Shown here: in pieces, positions 36,565 through 50,000 of the stretch
Position numbering within the stretch: position 1 is the first letter of the stretch
Layout: every line of letters starts with the position of its first letter
Assembly: GCA_964510385.1 (NCBI GenBank)
Contig: CAZECA010000003.1
Span: forward strand, 42,524 to 106,523
Length of the DNA: 64,000 nt
Source: UBA2126 sp964510385
GTDB lineage: Bacteria; Fidelibacterota; Marinisomatia; Marinisomatales; TCS55
Reading direction: 5' to 3'
Notes under the pieces: model-generated
The model's database searches: none
What the model was told of the DNA's origin: nothing
The model's input: the letters and a program-made list of their open reading frames with translations, nothing else
Translations under genes and position numbers: made by a program

Positions 36565-37206
36565 ATGAAACTTCGAATTAAGCTAATAGGAATTCTCCTT
36601 GGAATTAGTGTGCTTGGATATGCTCAAGAAGAGGCTATCAATGAGACCATGGAAAAAGATGATTCTAAAGATTTGAAAATTGGACAAGTTGCACCAAAAT
36701 GGGCGCTCAAAAAAAATGATCCAAAAAGTGTCGAATTTGAATTCTTGAGAAAATGGACTGTAGGTAAAGACGAGAGACTCCTCCGGTCAATGTCGCAACC
36801 AGACCGACACGTTGTTCTGATGAGTTTTTTTGCGACATGGTGCGCTCCCTGTATGAAAGAGCTCCCCATTCTTGAAGAAGTATACCAAAGCTACAAGAAT
36901 GAGCGAATCAAATTTTTCTTAATTGATATTACAGAAGCGACTAGAACGAATCCAGGGTATGAAAATATGCCGAAGGCTGGACCGTTTCTAGCTGAAAAAA
37001 ACGTCACAATGGAGATACTGTATGACACCCGGGGCAAGGTTATGGAAAACTATAATGCTCAGACGCTACCTAGATTGTTTGTAGTGGACGGTTACCAAAC
37101 CCTCAGAATGATGCGCCGGGGGTTCCATTCAGGTGAAGAAGAGATTTTTAAAAAAGAATTATCTGAAGTAATTGATGAGCTATTAGCTGAACTACCAACA
37201 GATTGA
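36565..37206 (+). CDS. TlpA-like thioredoxin-fold protein, exported
   Basis: 213 residues from the ATG at 36565; an earlier in-frame start at 36514 lies inside the previous gene and lacks a signal sequence. The signal peptide ends at GYAQ. The redox motif is WCAPC (C93 and C96) in MSFFATWCAPCMKELPI, and TLPRLFVVDG supplies the cis-proline. It probably reduces or oxidises disulfides of surface proteins; the neighbouring CsgG-like proteins carry a conserved Cys pair that could be a substrate, which is inference. Confidence 0.85.
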   Translation: MKLRIKLIGILLGISVLGYAQEEAINETMEKDDSKDLKIGQVAPKWALKKNDPKSVEFEFLRKWTVGKDERLLRSMSQPDRHVVLMSFFATWCAPCMKELPILEEVYQSYKNERIKFFLIDITEATRTNPGYENMPKAGPFLAEKNVTMEILYDTRGKVMENYNAQTLPRLFVVDGYQTLRMMRRGFHSGEEEIFKKELSEVIDELLAELPTD

Positions 37207-37286
37207 CAGTAAATTAAATGGAAGAATTAAAGTGTGTTCTAACTCACGGAAAAAATCTTAACTATAAGATAAAATTGGGGAGCATT

Positions 37287-37994
37287 ATGGTGCAGACCAA
37301 GGAAATAACTATTAAAGCCCTATTGGGCATCCTGTTTCCAGTATTTTTGCTGGGCCAGGGGGGCCCGACTCTTAATGAAGATACAGCTGCTGATCTGGCG
37401 GCCGGGAAGTATACAGTGGCCGTGCTGGACTTTGAAGGTCGAGGGATCTCCAATCTGGAGTCGGCTACGCTAACGGATCGCCTGTCATCCGAGCTTGCGA
37501 ATACCGAGGCCGTTATTTTAGTAGAAAGAGGGCAGATGACAGAAATTCTGGATGAGCAGGGCTTTCAGCAGTCCGGCTGTACATCTGATGAGTGTGCCGC
37601 TGAGGTGGGGGCACTGTTGGGTGTGCAGAACATGATTTCCGGAGCTTTTGGTAAGCTGGGCAACACGTATACCATTGATGCAAAAATGTTTTCTGTTGAA
37701 TCAGGCGCTACGATCAAAACTGTTAGTAAATCCTATAAGGGTGAGATCGATGGCCTGATCACCGAGATCGAAATACTCGCCTGGGAAATTTTGGGATTAC
37801 AGCCTCCCGAGCATTTGCTGGCAAAGAAGAAACAGCCTGAAGCTGTTGCGGCAGCTTCTGGCCAAAAAGGCGGCACCGGCTGGATGCTGTGGGCTGGTTT
37901 AGGATTGGCCGCAGCAGGTGGAGCAGCGGCTCTACTGATGGGTGGCGATGAGGCACCGTCCCCGCTACCAGAACCACCGGCTTTGCCTGAATAA
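37287..37994 (+). CDS. CsgG/TolB-N-like protein with C-terminal membrane anchor (paralogue A)
   Basis: 235 residues from the ATG at 37287, which has a GGGGAG ribosome site; an upstream in-frame start at 37218 would put 23 residues before the signal sequence. The signal peptide ends near LLGQ. The body has TVAVLDFEGRGIS (43-55), then ILVERGQMTEILDEQGFQQ, CTSDEC (98-103), LLGVQNMISGAFGKL and DGLITEIE, as in CsgG/curli-type assembly proteins. A hydrophobic helix (about 199-217) and a proline-rich tail end the chain. It lacks a lipobox, unlike true CsgG. It sits 20 bases before the 4741-residue cargo gene. A second copy is at 52407. Confidence 0.78.
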   Translation: MVQTKEITIKALLGILFPVFLLGQGGPTLNEDTAADLAAGKYTVAVLDFEGRGISNLESATLTDRLSSELANTEAVILVERGQMTEILDEQGFQQSGCTSDECAAEVGALLGVQNMISGAFGKLGNTYTIDAKMFSVESGATIKTVSKSYKGEIDGLITEIEILAWEILGLQPPEHLLAKKKQPEAVAAASGQKGGTGWMLWAGLGLAAAGGAAALLMGGDEAPSPLPEPPALPE

Positions 37995-38014
37995 AATTTG
38001 AAATGAGATTTAAA

Positions 38015-41000
38015 ATGAATAAGAAGATAGTATTTTTTCTAGTATTTGCATTTGCGACAATTGCACTTGCCCAAGATGATGAAATAGAACTGTTCTCTAA
38101 AGACTTTTCAGATGGAACAATCTCTCCCCTGGTCCCGGAAGGAAACTGGCAGATTGACAACAATTACGGCAACCCAACGCCAGCAGCAAAATACAATTAT
38201 TATCCAAGCCACTACAATTACAGCCACTCTCTTACGTCCCCCGACCTAGATGGCTCAACTGTAAATGATTCTGTGGCCTTTTCCTATGATCTTTATTTAA
38301 ATAATTATAGCACCAGCACACTAGAGCAGCTATCGGTTGAGATCAGGGTTGACACCAGCTGGATCACGCTGGCAACGTATGATAATATAAATGATGATAT
38401 TACCTGGGGAAGCCACACTCACTATGTTAGTGAATACTTCCCAACAAATAATAATGTCCAGATACGGTTCAGAGCATTTGGAGAATACAGCTACAATTTG
38501 AATTATTGGGTAATTGATAATATAAAATTAAATGGAAAACAAGATACCACCCCCCCGACGCCTCCCGCCGGCTTATCAGCGTCTCCTGAAGATAACCAGG
38601 TTGTACTTTCATGGTCCTCCAATTCAGAAGATGATTTAAGCCACTATAAGATTTATAAGGGAGACTCTTCGCCGGCCGCTACATTAATTGATTCAGTTGC
38701 ATCAAATTCAGATGGAGACACCAGCTATGTGGATTTAAATGTTTTTAACGGAGAGGTTTACTATTATCGTATCACCGCTGTGGATCTGGCGGGGAATGAG
38801 TCTGAATTTTCATCAGAGGTTTCCATTACTCCATATGATCCGGCTGTCGGGTCGGCCGTAGAGCTGCTGTCTGGTAATAGTCTTTCAAATATTAGTGGTA
38901 ACTCTGCCGGGTACCCTATAAACACGTGGTACCATGACCACCTCCACCAATCCTTGTACCTGGCCTCTGAACTTGCCAGTGCCGGTATCGCCCCTGGAAC
39001 CAGTATTAATGGTATACAATTATGGATATACCAGCAGCCTGGCAGAAACCTGGACAGCCTAAGGATCGCTGTAGCACAGACGGCAAACACAACCTTGAGT
39101 GTCTTTGAGACGGTCACCATTGTCCATGGTCCTACAAATTATTTGCAGAGCGATTTTACTGCTGGCGAGTGGCATCAGTTTGTATTTGACACTCCGCTGG
39201 TTTGGGACGGAAACAGCAATATAGTTATAGAGTATAGTCATGATAACACCTCATATGTTTCTGGCGGGGGAATATATTTGCGCTCTTCAGGCTCTAACAA
39301 GAGTGTCAGGGGGTACTCTGATAGTGGATATGGGCACTATCCCTTCAATGGTATGTATCCGGCGCCGGACAATAAAGTGGCTGCTATAAAGCTTCTTCTC
39401 CAGGAGGCGGCGGTACAGGCGCCAACCAATTTGGCGGCGACACCGGGGTATCAGAGGGTTGATCTTTCTTGGACAGCCTCTGCGTCCAGCGGTATAGCTC
39501 AATATATGATATATCGCGGCACCTCTAGCGGCGATGTGAGCCTCATTGACTCAACCAGCTCAACCACATACAGTGACCTGTCTCTAACAAATGGGACAAC
39601 GTATTATTATGGTATCAGATCAATAAATTCTGATGGTGAGACCAGCGCAAACTCACTGTTAACAGGAGCCACTCCCAGCGTTGAGACGCCGCTGAACCTT
39701 TCAGGGGTGCCCGGATCGCAACAGGTGACCCTCAGCTGGAGCGCCCCAACGGGCGATGGTGTCGCAAGGGCACTGGTTTACCAGTATGGTGAGGATGGCG
39801 GAGGAATAACACTGGTTGACAGTACAAACTCAAGTAATGATTCCACCATAACAATTACGGATCTCACGAACGGCGATCAATACTATTTTCGCTTAAGCTA
39901 CAGGGGCGAGGATAATACCATCGGCTCTTACTCAAATATTATTGGGGTCATGCCGGACTATACGGGACCGTCTTGGTATGTATCAACCTCAGGTAGTGAT
40001 GCGGGCGATGGGAGCGCAACGGCTCCTTTCTCTAAAATACAACAGGCGATCGATGAGGCTTCAGAGAATGATACTATCAAGATAAGGCCTGGTACATATA
40101 CAGGCTACGGCAACTATGATATAAACCCGGGGAAAGATCTGGTCATCCTAGGTGTGGGTGGCGCTGATTCGGTGACCATAGATGTTGCGGGCAACATTGC
40201 AGATAGAAAAAGCGGTTTCAAGCTGGAATCTTATTCCTATTCCTCTATGCAAATAAAGGGTCTTACAATTATTAATGCTTTGTCCAGTACGGGCAGTGGC
40301 GGGGCCATTATTTTAAGTAATGCCGGGAGTGTGACCATAGAAGATTGTGTTATCGGACCAGGAAATAAGGCTGCTCTAGGTGCGGGTATCTATGTTCTCA
40401 ATACATCAGCGACCATTAAAAAGACAGTCATAAAAGGTAATTCTATTAATATGACCTCTGGCATTTATGATGGCAATGTCCATGGCGTGGGTTTATATAT
40501 AAACAATACTACACCCTCTACCTCCACGATTGAAAATTCTATTATCCGTGGGAACGGAGCGACCGCTTCTGGTAACCAGAACGATATGTACGGCGGTGGT
40601 TTCTATGTAACCGGAAACTCAACGACAAATTTTATTAACTCATTTATATATAATAATGATTTATCACGCAGCGGCAACCAGGGCTGGTGGAGCCGTGGCG
40701 GCGGCGGTGCGGTGACAAACGGGGCAACAGTTTATTTTGTGCACACAGATATTCTAAATAATAAAGCGGAGAACACCACATCTGCTTCTGATGGGCGCGG
40801 TGGTGCGCTCTGGCTGGATGGAAATAATACCAGCGTTTTCTTTCTGAATTCAATCGTCTGGGGCAATGTTGCTTCTACAAGTGATGCCACTGAACAAATG
40901 CTTGCTGTTGAAAATGGTTCTTATTATTCGTTTAATTATTCCAATCTTCAGGTAGTGGTTGATGACCCTGATTTCGAAGAGAACCTATTTGAAGATCCGG

Positions 41001-44000
41001 AATTCAATGATCCGGAGAACAATGATTTTAGCTTGAGCCTGCGCAGTGGTTTGCTAGGCGCTGGTGCCACCACCGCGATGACATCCATTGCCGGTGCCAG
41101 CTTGATAACTGATACCGATTTTTCAGGTAGCGCACGCCCCGGCAGCGGCGGAGGGAACCCGGATATCGGTGCCCTAGAAAGTTCTTTAGCGGTATCCCCT
41201 GTGCCGAATGCCCCCACAGGCCTGACGGCCACCGCGGCCGATGGTCAGGTTGATCTGTCCTGGACAGCCAGCTCTGATGCTGATGTTTCCAAGTATGGGA
41301 TCTACTACGGAACGGAGACAGGCCCCTCTGTTAAGAGAGCAGAGGTTAGCGGTGCCACCTCAGTGTCCGTTACCGGGCTTCAAAATAACACCACATACTA
41401 TTTCCGGGTCACAGCTATTGACGCTGATGAGTACGAGAGCTCGTTCTCGGATGAAGTGACGGGGGTCCCCACCTTTGCGGGTGAGACAATTTATGTTGAT
41501 GGAAGCTCCTCTCAGTCACAGGAGACAGGTAGCGCGACCTATCCTTTTCACACGATTCAGGATGCGATCAATGCTGAAGCAACTACAAATGGAAAACGTA
41601 TTTTGGTTTTGGCTGGTACATATACCTATGAGGCAAGCGATGTAACCTTTTCATTTAGCTTTAACGATAGTTATGGAAATCAAACAGGCTCATTTACAGT
41701 GTCCGGTTCTTCAATATTAGATTTGAATTTTTCTCACAGTAACACTAACAGTTTTCCCGGTAGTACATGGACAATCTCGAGCAATTCATATTTTAATAGT
41801 ATAAATAATTTTTCAATAAGTGCGACCAGCGAGTCTAATACCAGTTTTAACTTTTCCACTAGCTCAAGCCCAACCCTTACAGGCCCCACAGGAGCATACA
41901 TGTATGGGACCTCCGTAAATGTTTGGCAGTCTTCATCGTTCTCTCAAGCTGTTTTGGATCTGGTAGGAAAGAACATTGTTTTGGAGGCAGTGAGCGGCCC
42001 CGATTCGACATTCATTGATGGCGAGGGCGATTACTCTGCCCTGGATATGAATGCCCAGGTAGATGACTATGATGGATACTCGTCCGCCACAGAGTTCATC
42101 GGTTTTACATTCAAGGATGGGCCCGATGATGGGTCTCTTATCCATATTATTGGCCCGGAAATATCCAGCGACCTGGACTGGGCACCTACATTTACAAATT
42201 GCCGTTTCATAGATACAGAAATGTCTGTCGATGTACCAGAACATGCGCCGATTGTTGTGTACAATGCGGAGCCGGTGTTTGAGGGGTGTGAGTTTCGGAA
42301 CCTAAATCTGGAGGCCAACTCTAGCTATTTTGATGGTGATATCTACGGACCGATCCGTCTCTATGGCACTTCATCATTCAGCGGGGGCTCATACGATACC
42401 ACAGCCTATCGTCCACAGTTCAAGAATTGTGTGATTGCAGGTAACTCTTTAAAGCGGAGCACTAATTACTATTCAGGAAATTTGAACCTGAATGGTGGGG
42501 CTGTATCCGTAGGGTTTGGTATGATTCCTTATTTCGAGAACACCCGAATTGATTCCAACCTGGTGGATATTCAAAGCGGAAGAAATGGACAGCGTGATGC
42601 TGGATTTGGTGGCGGAATATATTTAAGTCACTATCTTTTTAGGGGTGAGCGAATTCGCTTCGTAAATTGTTCAATCAGCGCTAATAGCGTGATTGCGGAT
42701 GATATATATGGTGGCGGAATATATGTACAGTACCCATCTGTGAGCTTTATAAATACCGTTATAACGAACAATGAATTGGATGGTCAGCATGCGGATAATA
42801 ATGACTGGGGAAATGCCCAGGGTGCAGGTATCCACTACAATGTATCTTACAGCTGGAACACCAATAATGAAGAAGACCCCGATATAAGAATAGTTAACTC
42901 TACCATTGCTGATAATTCAATAAAAAACATTGCTGAAAATTTTAATAATGTTGGTGGGGCAGGGATAAATCGTAATGATGTGGATGGCCACAGCACGATC
43001 ATTTTTAATTCCATTGTATATAATAATGAAATTGAGGGATACCTAGAGTCTCAGAATTATAGAATGAACCTCTCAGCCTACAATAATGCCTATGGTGATG
43101 AGGATGCAGATATAGATTATTCTATTATAGAATATTTCACCGAAACTGGTCTCGAAGAGGATGATCTGGTGGACACTGATCCAGGGTTCGTTGGCAGTGG
43201 AGACTATTCCCTGGCCGCCTCCAGTGTGGCAATAGGTCGAGGAACCGATGAATATGAAAACATTGACGCCCCTGCTTTCGATTATAATAGCAGCATCAGG
43301 CCCAACCCTGATGGTTCTGACCCGGATCTTGGCGCATTTGAGAATTCACTTTCATCCACCCCCTACCCGAACAAGCCCCAGAGCCTGTCAGTGGCATCAG
43401 AGAGAGATTCAAGTATTGTTCTTTCTTGGACTGCTAACTCAGAGGATGATCTGGCAAAGTATCGTATCTACTACGGTACCTCATCCGCCACAACACTCTT
43501 GGACAGTGTCTCTGGAACCCCATCCTACACAGCCGAAGGGTTGAACAATTATACCACATATTACTTTGCCGTTAGTGCTGTGGACCTGGATGGATATGAG
43601 TCCGGAAAGTCCAATGAGGTCTCCGGTGAGCCTAAATGGATTGGCCCCAACTGGTACGTGGATACGGACAATGGTTCCAGCTCTGGTGACGGGTCACCAG
43701 CAAATCCTTTCAGAGAGATTCAAGATGCAATCGACGCGGTAGACCCCCTTTCAAGAAATGATGGTCTAAAGGATACTGTATTAGTTTTACCTGGTACGTA
43801 TGACCGGTCAGGTGATCAGAACCTATATTTTAAATATACAGAAGGGAACTATGATGGAAACCCAAAAAATCTTGTACTAAAGTCTCGCGATGGCGCAGCG
43901 ACGACCATCCTTGATGGTGAGGGAGGCAAGCGCCTATTTCAAATCACCGATGGTACCGACACTACCCTGCAGATCATCGGTTTTACTATAACCAATGGTG

Positions 44001-47000
44001 GAGAGGACGATGGTAGTGGCAATGCTGTGAAAATTCAGGGCCAAAACTATTGGGACCATGATCAAGGGGTGCAGGTGACATACCCATCAGGTGTAACATT
44101 TAGAAAATGCATATTCACAGCGAACGGAACAGCGGAGAGCACTGAAGAGCCTCCTGTCATTTATCTCTATCAAGGTTTTGCAGTGTTAGAGGATTGTGAG
44201 ATCACGGAAAACATATTGTCACTAAATAGTTCTAGCAGCGCGCAGGGCGGAGCGATATACATGAATGATAACAGCGGCGTGACCCTTGTAAGGACAAAGA
44301 TTCTGGATAATCAGCTAACATCATCAAGTACTAACGCCAAGGGCGCCGGGATCTACTCAACCTGGTCAGATAATCAGCTGCTGGTTCTAAACTCTGTTAT
44401 AGCTAGAAATACTACAAGCGCTGGTGGGTTTGGTTGGTCACAAGGGGCTGGGATTTGCTGGTACGGAGGGACAATAGATATTGTTAATTCTACTATAGTA
44501 GATAACGTGTGTGAGAGCAATAACTCAAGCTCACAAGGCGCTGCTTTGTATCTGTCCGGATCTCAAAACGTTGATGGCACTATGCTAACCATGTTTAATA
44601 GTATCGTTTATGGGAACACACCCATCGATGACCAATTATACATTGATCCTAACAATGATAATTTTGACATTGATCATTATATCTCCTACTCACTATTACA
44701 GGGCACAGACATTAATAATTATGAGGATGGTATTTTTGAGGCCAATCCTGAGTTTGCCGACTCTACGTATGTTCTTCATGAGCGCAGCCCGGCCATTGGT
44801 GCCGGCTCTGATGAGAGTGAGAATACGGAGGGCGATGAGATCTATCCGCCAACAGTAGATATTCTAGGTAACGCTCGTCCGATCCCGGACGGCTCCAACC
44901 CGGACCTGGGCGCCTATGAGCATGAGCTGGCCGTGACACCCTACCCAGCGCTGGTTGAGAATCTCACGGCCGAGCCGCAGCATATGTCGGTAGAGCTGGA
45001 GTGGGACTATCATGATGAGCAGGACGTGTTAATGTACATTGCCTACATGGCGGAGGACTCCATCAACTTTAGCGCTGTGGATACGGTTGAGGGACGCTTC
45101 AGCACACGTACCACTATTGGTGGCTTGGTCAATGGCACAGACTACTGGTTCTACCTCACGGCCGTGGACTCTGCAGACTATGAGAGCTCCCCGACCCTCC
45201 ATGCCGTGACGTCTCCCTTCTTCCAGGGACCCGTTTGGATTGTGGATGACGGCGGTGGCTCATCCAATGGTGAGGGCAGCCCCGAGGACCCCATGAAATA
45301 TATTCGGGATGCCATAGAAGAGTCTGCTGATGGGGATACTGTCATGATTCTACCGGGTCAATATGATCACGCAAAAAACAGGAATCTGGATTTTCAGTAC
45401 AACAATAATGTTGCACAGAATGGGATAAAAAACCTTACGCTTATTGGTAGCGGTGGTGCTGATACGACAGTAATTGATCTTGACGGAAATGATTTTATTG
45501 ATTTTGAAAATGGAGAATCTGACTCCAGGATTGAGGGCCTTACGATTACTAACAGCTCTAGCGGTGCGGTCAGAGTATCAAATTCAAGTGTTAGTATAAA
45601 AAATTGTGTTTTTCAGGATAACTCAAACACAAATCAAAATGGTGGTGCTGTATTGGTAGAAAACTCGAATCAGCCTGTTCAAATTGAGAACACTAAATTT
45701 GATAACAACTCGAGCAATTTTCGGGGTGGCGCAGTTGCGCTGTGGAGTGACGGAGGTGAAGTATTTATAGCTAATTGTATTTTTATTAATAACAATGCAA
45801 ATGAAGTTAGCGGAGCCGTTCATAAGGATCAGAATACAAATTTGATGATCATTAATTCATTATTTCAAGATAATACTACTCAGTCAACATTTGGAGCTGC
45901 AGGGATAAGTATAATGCAAGATCTCGGGTACGCCGAAATAATAAATAGTGTATTCATCAACAATACTCTGTCCAATGGTCTCGATGGAGATGTGGATGGT
46001 CCTGCATATGTAGATCACACCATTCTACAGTCGGAAACAAGTCCCGTGTTCAGCTCCGGCGATAACTATGTTTTTCCTGATATATCAACAACCTATGATA
46101 CCGAATTTTCACCCTCAATTGGCTCGGGAATGAACGACTTCTTTTCTGAAATTTTAGATGATGATGTAATTGTTAGTGACTATATGGAAACGGATTATTA
46201 TGGCAATGCTCGTATCCAACCAGCAGGCTCAAAGATAGATATAGGACCCATTGAGCACGAGCGATGGGAGCAACGCAGAAAAGTTTTCTATTTAGCCACA
46301 GATGGTGATGACAGCAATGATGGTCTTACAGATGATTCTCCCCTTCTAACTCTTGCTGAAGCATTCAGCAAGTCAGTGATCCGGGATACTATTGAACTGT
46401 CCGCAGGGACCTATTCGGGCGCTGATAATCGGGATCTTTTATTCAATGGTGTTGACCGTATCATTCGCTCAACATCTGGCGCAGAGTCCACCATAATTGA
46501 CTGCGAAAACATGGGACCAGCTTTTGTTATTAACGATGAGGAAACGGATTCTACAATCATCTCCGGGATAACTATTCAGAATGGTTTGTCAGAGTACGGA
46601 GGTGCGGTAAATATTAGCGGCACTGATCCTGTTTTTGATGGTGTAATATTCAGGTACAACCACGCAACCGTCAGCGGTGGCGCTGTCTATGCCAATGATT
46701 CGGATGCAGAATTTGTGAATTGTGTGTTTAATTGGAACTCCGGCGCCGAATCAACAGTCCTTTATGCAGAAAATAGTGATATAGGTATGGACTTTATCAC
46801 CGCTACGGGCAATGGGGGGGATGGTGAAGTCAGCTTCAGCGGTGATGTTCACATTTCCAATTCCATCCTGTGGGGCAACAGTCCTGTTGATGCAGATGTC
46901 ACCATAGCCTATTCTGATATTATGGGCGGCAGTGACGGTGAGGGCAACTACAACGGTCGCCCCGGATTCATAGATGGATTTAACGGAAACTTCAATCTAC

Positions 47001-50000
47001 AGGACTGGTCGCCGGTCATTGGCCAGGCCGAGGATTCAACGGGTGTGGGCTTTGATATTGATGGGAACGCACGACCGGAAAACAGTCCGGACATGGGCGC
47101 CTATGAGAATGCATTAGATACCCCGTCAATCTACACAAGCCAGCAGTGGTTTGTTTCCCCCACGGGCACAGACTCTGCCAGGGTTGGCATGGGCACGGAT
47201 AGTGACCCCTTCGGCTCAATTCAGTATGCCTTGAATCACGCCATTTATGATGATGAGGTTCGTATCAGGCCAGGAGCCTACGATGAGAATCTGAATAATT
47301 GGGGCAAAGATTTGTTAATAGTTGGTGATGGTGTGTCTCACCCGAACAATGAGGTCGCCATCAATGGTTCCTTTGAGATCTCAGGAGGGACACCGGGGCT
47401 TTATGATCTGCACCTGATTAATGAAGAGAGCGATGTGCTACAGATCAATAACGATGCGATAGCAACGCTATATAATCTGCTGGTCACGGATTCAGATTAC
47501 AGCGGTGTCTCGATCAATGATGATGCATCGGCATATATGTATAGCGTAACCATATACAACAACTGGAAAGGGATCTATGAGAACACATCCGGAACTGTTT
47601 CGGCGGTGAATTCAATTTTATGGGACAACATTACTGCCACCTATGGCCTCCCTGATATTGCCTATTCGAATGTGCAGGCTGACTCGGGCGTCACATATAG
47701 TGGACTCGGGAATATTAATGCGGACCCAAATTTTATCGTAGATAGCCTTGACTTTAATTTGCAGATCACCAGTCCGTGCATCGACGCGGGCGATCCTTCA
47801 GAAGGATTGGAGAGCGACAGCACGGTGATAGATATGGGTGCCTTCCCACTTATCCGAGAGTTTCTTGAAGGAACCTCTGATGGAAATATAGTTATTAACA
47901 ATGATGAGCCCGCAGTGATCACAGAAGATTTTACTCTGGGTGAGGGAGATACCCTTACAATCGATCCTGGTGCAACAGTGTATTTCGACCCCGGGGTAAC
48001 CATGACCGTGGACGGAATAATGGCTGCCAGTGGCGATGCCAATAATCCCATTTCATTTGAGTCCTCAAATCCAGATTCTGGATATGGAGGTGTCATTATT
48101 AATACAGAATCTGATGGTGGCAGAGACCACACCCCGGTTCTTTACGAGTATCTGCTGATCCAGGATGTTGGCAGCGAATATATTCCACTGACCATTAGCG
48201 GAGACGCTGAGCTGAACCATGTTACTATAGCTGGTAATGAGCATGCCACTTCACTGTTGGTAATCGCTGGAAGCGGGTCCGTGGATCTGAATTACTCTAT
48301 CCTTGAGGGAGACACATCGGGGGCAATCGATGCAACAGGTTCCTTTTGGAGTGAGCACCTGAGCACAGACCAGTTCGTGGACTATGCCAATGGTGACTAT
48401 ACCTTATTGAGCTCTGCCGATGCCATTGACGCTGACACAACTGGAGACTACGTGGACCCGGACTATACCTTTGGTGATGCCGGATGCTTTTACCATGACC
48501 AAAGCGCTTACCCAGCAGGCTCCATTTCTTTCTTGTACCCAGCCTCTGGAGACACAATATTAGTTAGCCCGGACTCTAGCGCTAGTCCGGTATATGGCCT
48601 TGGCGTAAGCGCGCAGGTTTTTAACACCATCGGACACTACAAGACTAATACTTATACCCAATGGGCAAGCGCTGGACCGGTGGATGGTTCTTTAAGCAGT
48701 GAGTATTCAGCTACTTCTGATTTGCGTGGGATCGTTCATCAAACGTTTTATACTTCTTCCACAGCGGGCGACCTGAACTCTATGACCGTTTCGGAAGACG
48801 GTGTAACGGCCCAGAGTGGACATTTCAATATTGTACCAGGCAATCCTGATTCGGTCTGGGTCAATGAGCAGACTGAAATGAGCATGACACAGCTGGACAC
48901 ATTAACAATTACAGCAAACATATTTGACCAGTTCGGCAACCTTGTATCTGATGGGGAATCGGTGACCTGGAGCGCAATCGTGGAGACCGGGGCAGGAGAA
49001 GGATTTACATTAAGTGAGTCCACATCTTCAACGGCTGATGGTTCAGTTAGCGTCACCCTATCTACGGATCCAACCGATAATAGTTTGGCAGTTGGTGATC
49101 AGGTAGAAATACAAGCTGTCTCTGGTAGTGGGACCCATGAAAGCGCGTTGATTACCATTATCCCTGATGACATCTATAACCTGACAATGCCAGAAGAGTT
49201 AACTGATGGCGATCTGGAGATATCAGCAGATGTGGGCACATATAGTATAGAGGCAACACTGATTGATACCTTTGACAACGCCCTCGAAGGCGTGGAGGTT
49301 AACTGGGAAGTTGTCCTGGGCAGCGGAACGGGTGAGAGCCTGAGCGCTGCTTCCTCCCTGACCAATTCTAGTGGCACAGCCTCTACCATATTAAACACAT
49401 CTACAGTTTCCGGTAGCGAATATACGGTCCACGCCTGGGTCACTGATGATGCTCTCCTTAGCGCAATAATGGGCAACGATCGTTCAGTAGCATCTACTTC
49501 TCAGGGGCACCATCAGGTCCGCTCAGGTAAAAAGGGAGCAGTAGGCGCGCCGCAACCTGTAAACGAGATCCAAGTAGTGTCCCTGCCAGTCAGAATTACG
49601 GAAACATCGAGCACATCAGATGATGATGTCTCTAGAGACCATTCTGTTTATGATCTGGATGACACCACTGCGGTTATTCATGTACTGCCAGGTGTAACAG
49701 CCAGCGTGAGCCTGCCCCAGGACTCGGTGGATGTGCTGCTGGAGGATGAGTTCCAGGTAGAGGGGACTGTATCTGACCAGTTTGGCAATATGGTGGCCGA
49801 TGGGACACCCGTGAACTGGGAAATCATTCAGTCAAACAGCAGTATCTTTCCGATCACCATTACGAGCATGGATGATGTTACCACAGATGGTAAGGCGGCC
49901 ATTGATCTGAGGATAGAAACCAGTGCGCCATGGGAATTCGATTTTACTATCCAGCTGACCTCAGAAAATATTATTGGTGAGACTGGTACCTTCAATGTGC

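Noticed and set aside
39974..47850. Recurring sequence in the giant gene as a possible CRISPR or satellite array
   Set aside because: The period is long and irregular, the similarity is at protein level and the reading frame is open throughout, so it is domain duplication and not a CRISPR array.
47662..48132. 156-codon open frame antisense to the giant gene
   Set aside because: Low-complexity Ser/Pro-rich translation, no ribosome site, and it lies entirely within a strong coding frame on the other strand.
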